Part shown: positions 13,096-15,268 of the stretch, in pieces
Position numbering within the stretch: the stretch's first letter is position 1
Layout of the letters: each line of letters starts with the position of its first letter
Assembly (NCBI GenBank): GCA_036379935.1
Contig: DASVFT010000110.1
Span: 1-15,268, forward strand
DNA: 15,268 bases
Direction: 5' to 3'
DNA from: JAOPZW01 sp036379935
GTDB lineage: Bacteria; Actinomycetota; Thermoleophilia; Solirubrobacterales; Solirubrobacteraceae
The notes under the pieces: generated by a model
Databases searched by the model: none
Told to the model about the DNA's origin: nothing
The model's input: only the letters and a program-made list of their open reading frames with translations
Position numbers and translations under genes: made by a program

Positions 13096-14202
13096 ATGGC
13101 GGACGGGCTGAAGATCGTGGTCCTCGAGGGCGACGAGACCGGGCAGGAGCTGCTCGAGCAGGCCTGCCGGGTGCTCGACCCGGAGGTTCTGGGGCTCGCA
13201 CTGGAGCTCGAGCGCTACGACCTCTCGCTCGAGCACCGCCGCGCGACGCGGAACGCCGTGGTCAGCGAGGCGGCCCAGGCCATGAAGGAAGCCGGCTTCG
13301 GGCTGAAGGCGGCGACGATCACGCCGGAGGGCAGGGACGACGTCGGATCGCCCAACCGCATCCTCCGCGAGGAGGTCGACGGCAAGGTCATCATCCGCAC
13401 CGGCCGCCGCATCCCCGGCGTGACCCCGATCGCCGGTGTCCATCAGCCGATCAGCGTCGTGCGCATGGCGGTCGAGGACGCCTACGGCGCCGAGCAGTGG
13501 CGCGAGGGCGACGAGGGCGCGCCAGACGAGGTCGCATACCGCACCGAGAAGGTCACGCGCTCCACCTGTCGGGCGGTGGCCGAGTACGCGTTCCGCACCG
13601 CGCGCACGATGGGCGGCAAGGTGTACGGCGGGCCCAAGTGGACCGTCTCCCCCGTCTACGAGGGCATGCTCAAGGAGGAGCTCGACGCCGCCGCCGAGCG
13701 CCACTCCGACGTCACGTACGAGCCGGTGCTCATCGACGCCACCTACGCCGGGCTCATCACCTCTCCGGCCGAGACGCCGGTCGTCATCCCGGCGCTCAAC
13801 CGCGACGGCGACTGCCTCAGCGACCTCGTCATGCCGATGTTCGGCTCTATCGCGGGCGCCGAGTCGGTGCTCCTGGCCTTCGACGACGAGCTCAACACGG
13901 AGGTCGCCATGGCGGAGGCACCGCACGGGACGGCGCCCGCCCTGCAGGGCAAGGACATCGCCAACCCCATGGCCATGATCCTGGCCTGCGGCGCGGTGCT
14001 CCACTACGCGGGTCTCGCCGGCTACGCGGGCGCCCACCGCGCCTCCCGCGCGGTCTACGAGGCGGTGCTCGAGGCGACCTCCGCCGGCATCCGCACGCTG
14101 GACCTCGGAGGAACCGCCACGACGACGGACTTCACCGACGAGGTCGTCGCGCGGGTGCGGACGAAGATCGACGTCTGGTCGTCGCTGGGCACGACCGTCT
14201 GA
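13096..14202 (+). CDS. Isocitrate/isopropylmalate dehydrogenase family enzyme, probably isocitrate dehydrogenase
   Basis: Beta-decarboxylating dehydrogenase of 368 residues, expected to oxidise a 2-hydroxy-acid with NAD(P) and Mg2+/Mn2+. The active site aligns by spacing to E. coli isocitrate dehydrogenase: S85-x-N87, R91, R101 and R123, then Y130, K181, D214, and D239/D243 in NRDGDCLSDL, and the cofactor loop HGTAPALQGKDIANP (277-291). The S-x-N pair before R91 favours isocitrate over isopropylmalate. Where E. coli has K344-Y345 for NADP, this protein has A282-L283, so NAD is more likely. The segment 101-127 (RTGRRIPGVTPIAGV...) is unlike the usual Y-A-N-x-R-P, so isopropylmalate, homoisocitrate or another malate-type substrate is not excluded. 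The gene stands alone, divergent from the small zinc-module gene. Confidence 0.85.
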   Translation: MADGLKIVVLEGDETGQELLEQACRVLDPEVLGLALELERYDLSLEHRRATRNAVVSEAAQAMKEAGFGLKAATITPEGRDDVGSPNRILREEVDGKVIIRTGRRIPGVTPIAGVHQPISVVRMAVEDAYGAEQWREGDEGAPDEVAYRTEKVTRSTCRAVAEYAFRTARTMGGKVYGGPKWTVSPVYEGMLKEELDAAAERHSDVTYEPVLIDATYAGLITSPAETPVVIPALNRDGDCLSDLVMPMFGSIAGAESVLLAFDDELNTEVAMAEAPHGTAPALQGKDIANPMAMILACGAVLHYAGLAGYAGAHRASRAVYEAVLEATSAGIRTLDLGGTATTTDFTDEVVARVRTKIDVWSSLGTTV

Positions 14203-14214
14203 GGCCCCGGCCTC
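14201..14214 (+). terminator. Weak hairpin at the dehydrogenase stop codon
   Basis: GAGGCC-CC-GGCCTC begins within the TGA stop codon. It has a 6-bp GC stem, a very tight nominal loop and no T-run after it (C-rich instead), so it is at best a poor intrinsic terminator. Confidence 0.2.
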
Positions 14215-14245
14215 GCCGCCCCCTCCCCGCGCCGCTCCGCCCCGT

Positions 14246-14297
14246 CCGGACCGCCCGCTTCGCCGTCCCCGCCGGACCGCCCGCTTCGCCGCCCCCG
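14246..14297 (+). repeat. 26-bp tandem repeat, two copies
   Basis: Copies at 14246-14271 and 14272-14297 differ at one position (T versus C at position 21). The shared 20-mer is CCGGACCGCCCGCTTCGCCG. Non-coding. Confidence 0.85.
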
Positions 14298-14321
14298 CGC
14301 GCCGCTTCGCGTCCGGCGCGC
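14297..14321. repeat. Inverted repeat, 8-bp GC stem
   Basis: GCGCGCCG and CGGCGCGC flank a 9-nt loop. No T-run on either strand, so it is not a standard terminator. It begins at the last base of the 26-bp repeat. Confidence 0.6.
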
Positions 14322-14336
14322 GACGCCTTCGCCGCC

Positions 14337-14356
14337 GCTGCAAGATCGCTTGCAGC
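14337..14356. repeat. Inverted repeat, 8-bp stem with ATCG loop
   Basis: GCTGCAAG-ATCG-CTTGCAGC is a perfect hairpin with a 4-nt loop, followed by a run of six C (five C after the stem's last base). It could cap the dehydrogenase transcript or be a protein site; there is no T-run. Confidence 0.55.
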
Positions 14357-14382
14357 CCCCCGCTTCCGTCCGGCCGCACACC

Positions 14383-14388
14383 TACCGT
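14383..14388 (+). promoter_or_regulatory. Putative -10 box before the small ORF at 14398
   Basis: TACCGT is followed by 9 nt and an ATG (14398), matching the arrangement at the other isolated gene starts in the window. It is the main reason for considering the downstream small ORF. Confidence 0.35.
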
Positions 14389-14397
14389 CACGAACAC

Positions 14398-14721
14398 ATG
14401 TTCTCCCCCTCTTCCCATCCCCGGACGGCCGCGCCCATGTGGCGCCAGGTGGTCCGGCGTGCCGTCGACCTGACCGTGGCCTTCGCCACGCTCGAGAGCG
14501 CTACGAGCGCGCGCGACCTCTGGTCCCGCGACGCCGCGTCGCCTCCGAGCGCGTGCCCGCCCGGCCTCCTCGACGCTCCCGCCTCGCATCCGCACCGCAC
14601 GCCCCTGCGCCCTCGGGCGCGACCGGGGCGTCCCGGTGCGGTCCCGGCGCGGGACCATGACTGCCTCGTGCCCCATGCGAGGCGCCCGCGGCACCGCAGC
14701 GCGCATCCCTCAGCGCGCTGA
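14398..14721 (+). CDS. Possible small hypothetical protein
   Basis: A 107-residue frame that I do not recognise. The first part (FSPSSHPRTAAP, then MWRQVVRRAVDLTVAFATLE) looks protein-like: an amphipathic stretch with G/C at nearly all third codon positions. From about residue 45 it turns into Pro/Arg/His-rich low complexity, which is typical of random GC-rich DNA, and the other plus frames are also open here. Either it is a short real gene with a disordered or decayed tail, or chance. In favour: a TACCGT box 9 nt before the ATG and an otherwise empty gap. Against: no recognised domain and weak composition in the second half. It runs convergently towards the rRNA operon. Confidence 0.35.
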   Translation: MFSPSSHPRTAAPMWRQVVRRAVDLTVAFATLESATSARDLWSRDAASPPSACPPGLLDAPASHPHRTPLRPRARPGRPGAVPARDHDCLVPHARRPRHRSAHPSAR

Positions 14722-14835
14722 CCGGCCTGGGAGGGCCGCAGCCGGCGATCCCGCCGCCGCCGACTCAGCGGCGCGGGACCGCTCACGGGCGCTTCGTCGG
14801 GGCCGAGCGCGGTCCGGTCCGCGCTCGCCAACGCA

Positions 14836-14861
14836 AACGGGCCGCCCGAAGGCGGCCCGTT
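14836..14861 (-). terminator. rRNA operon intrinsic terminator
   Basis: A perfect 11-bp stem (14836-14846 with 14851-14861) around four bases. On the minus strand the loop reads TTCG, giving a stable UUCG tetraloop; the stem's last Us run into a short TTTGCGTT. It lies about 11 nt after the 3' end of 5S rRNA, where an rrn terminator belongs. Confidence 0.9.
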
Positions 14862-14872
14862 CTCATGTCTAT

Positions 14873-14990
14873 AACCGGCGGCGTCCTACTCTCCCGGGCC
14901 CTTGCGGGCCAAGTACCATCGGCGCTGAGGGGCTTAACTGCTCTGTTCGGAATGGGAAGAGGTGTTTCCCCCTCGCCATAGCCACCGGAA
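14873..14990 (-). rRNA. rrf: 5S ribosomal RNA
   Basis: About 118 nt on the minus strand. The 5' end TTCCGGTGGC pairs with the 3' end GCCGCCGG to close helix I. The conserved core CCATTCCGAACAGAGCAGTTAAGC (split here as CCATTCCGAAC and GCAGTTAAGC) and the late GATGGTACTTGG and GGGAGAGTAGGACG blocks are present. Ends are accurate to a few bases. It is the last gene of an rRNA operon read right to left. Confidence 0.95.
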
Positions 14991-15082
14991 TCTTGCGAGA
15001 CCACGTCCTCTCACGAGGCCACGGGCCCTCTCGGAGGCCCTTCAAAACCGCACAGCGCCACACTGAGCATCAAAAAAGAAAA
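14991..15082 (-). other. 23S-5S rRNA processing spacer
   Basis: About 92 nt between 23S and 5S. No tRNA gene is present. On the minus strand it begins after a TTTTCTTTTTTG run at the 23S end, contains TGCGGTTTTGAAGGG, and then small inverted repeats (CCTC-GTGA-GAGG; GGGCCTC with GAGGGCCC, one bulge), which look like processing stems. Confidence 0.75.
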
Positions 15083-15268
15083 CCGTCAAGCCCTCGGACC
15101 ATTAGTACCGGTCTCCTTCGCGCATTGCTGCGCTTCCAGATCCGGCCTATCAACCTGGTGGTCTACCAGGGTCCTTACTCCCTCAAGGGGATGGGAGAGC
15201 TCATCTCGAGGTCGGCTTCCCGCTTAGATGCCTTCAGCGGTTATCCGATCCACACGTAGCTAACCTGC
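15083..15268 (-). rRNA. rrl: 23S ribosomal RNA, 3' end (partial)
   Basis: The last roughly 186 nt of the large-subunit rRNA; the rest lies beyond the right edge. Minus-strand landmarks are GGATAACCGCTGAA, GGCATCTAAGCGGGAAGC, GGACCCTGGTAGACCACC, GGTTGATAGGCC and the terminal GGTACTAATGGTCCGAGGG followed by CTTGAC. The exact 3' end is uncertain by a few bases. Confidence 0.95.

Larger units (their letters stand above)
14203..14397. other. GC-rich intergenic stretch with repeats and hairpins
   Basis: No convincing coding sequence. It is strongly C-rich on the plus strand, with CCGCTTCGCC-like words recurring. It holds the 26-bp tandem repeat (14246-14297) and two inverted repeats (14297-14321 and 14337-14356), listed separately. 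Confidence 0.7.

Noticed and set aside
14203..14400. CRISPR array
   Set aside because: Only two adjacent 26-bp copies with no spacers; this is a simple tandem repeat.
12753..14660. Long plus-strand open frame overlapping the small zinc-module gene and the dehydrogenase
   Set aside because: Antisense to one gene and out of frame with the other, with low-complexity Arg/Gly-rich product. The conserved proteins explain the DNA.
14388..14831. Minus-strand open frame of 147 codons between the dehydrogenase and the rRNA operon
   Set aside because: Arg/Ala/Gly-rich with no recognisable motif. It begins close to the rRNA terminator, with no TANNNT box or ribosome-binding site noted at its start.

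Overview
The window is about 15 kb of very GC-rich chromosomal DNA. It has GTG-rich start codons, tightly packed genes, start sites with no Shine-Dalgarno sequence directly behind TANNNT elements, an Asp-type MurA, and an actinobacterial-looking 5S/23S rRNA end. Together these suggest a high-GC actinobacterium, possibly of the Thermoleophilia (Solirubrobacterales-like). That placement is inferred; only the rRNA or a protein search could settle it.

Layout: (1) 1-1158 (-), a class II CCA-adding/poly(A) polymerase-type nucleotidyltransferase, divergent from (2) 1190-2788 (+), a membrane-anchored PQQ-type beta-propeller protein with a long Arg/Lys-rich tail containing four Cys. (3) 2813-10781 (-), a compact operon read in the order murA-hisZ-hisG-hisD-hisB-hisH-hisA-aminotransferase-hisF. 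Most junctions are 4-bp GTGA/ATGA overlaps. (4) 10840-12647 (+), an HD-domain hydrolase followed after 5 bp by an MFS-type transporter whose last codons lie in a 44-bp tandem duplication. (5) 12705-13046 (-), a small protein made of two copies of a C-C-C-H putative zinc module, divergent from (6) 13096-14202 (+), an isocitrate/isopropylmalate dehydrogenase-family enzyme. (7) 14203-14835, a GC-rich, repeat- and hairpin-bearing stretch with one possible small ORF. (8) 14836-15268 (-), the end of an rRNA operon: UUCG-loop terminator, 5S rRNA, spacer, and the 3' end of 23S rRNA running off the right edge.

The his operon covers most of histidine synthesis: PRPP condensation (short HisG plus HisZ), ProFAR isomerisation (HisA), IGP synthase (HisH plus HisF), IGP dehydratase (HisB) and histidinol dehydrogenase (HisD). 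No canonical hisC is present; an aminotransferase of a different look occupies that slot. hisI, hisE and the histidinol-phosphate phosphatase gene are not in the window. The operon is headed by murA, tying a peptidoglycan enzyme to histidine synthesis at the transcript level.

The most notable points are the Asp-for-Cys MurA (predicted fosfomycin-insensitive), a recurring TANNNT box 6-9 nt before start codons that implies leaderless transcripts (including one overlapping the stop codon ahead of hisF), shared divergent -10 boxes, a perfect 16-bp palindrome between murA and the HD gene, and the duplicated zinc-module protein. I see no defence system, CRISPR array, prophage, insertion sequence or tRNA gene.
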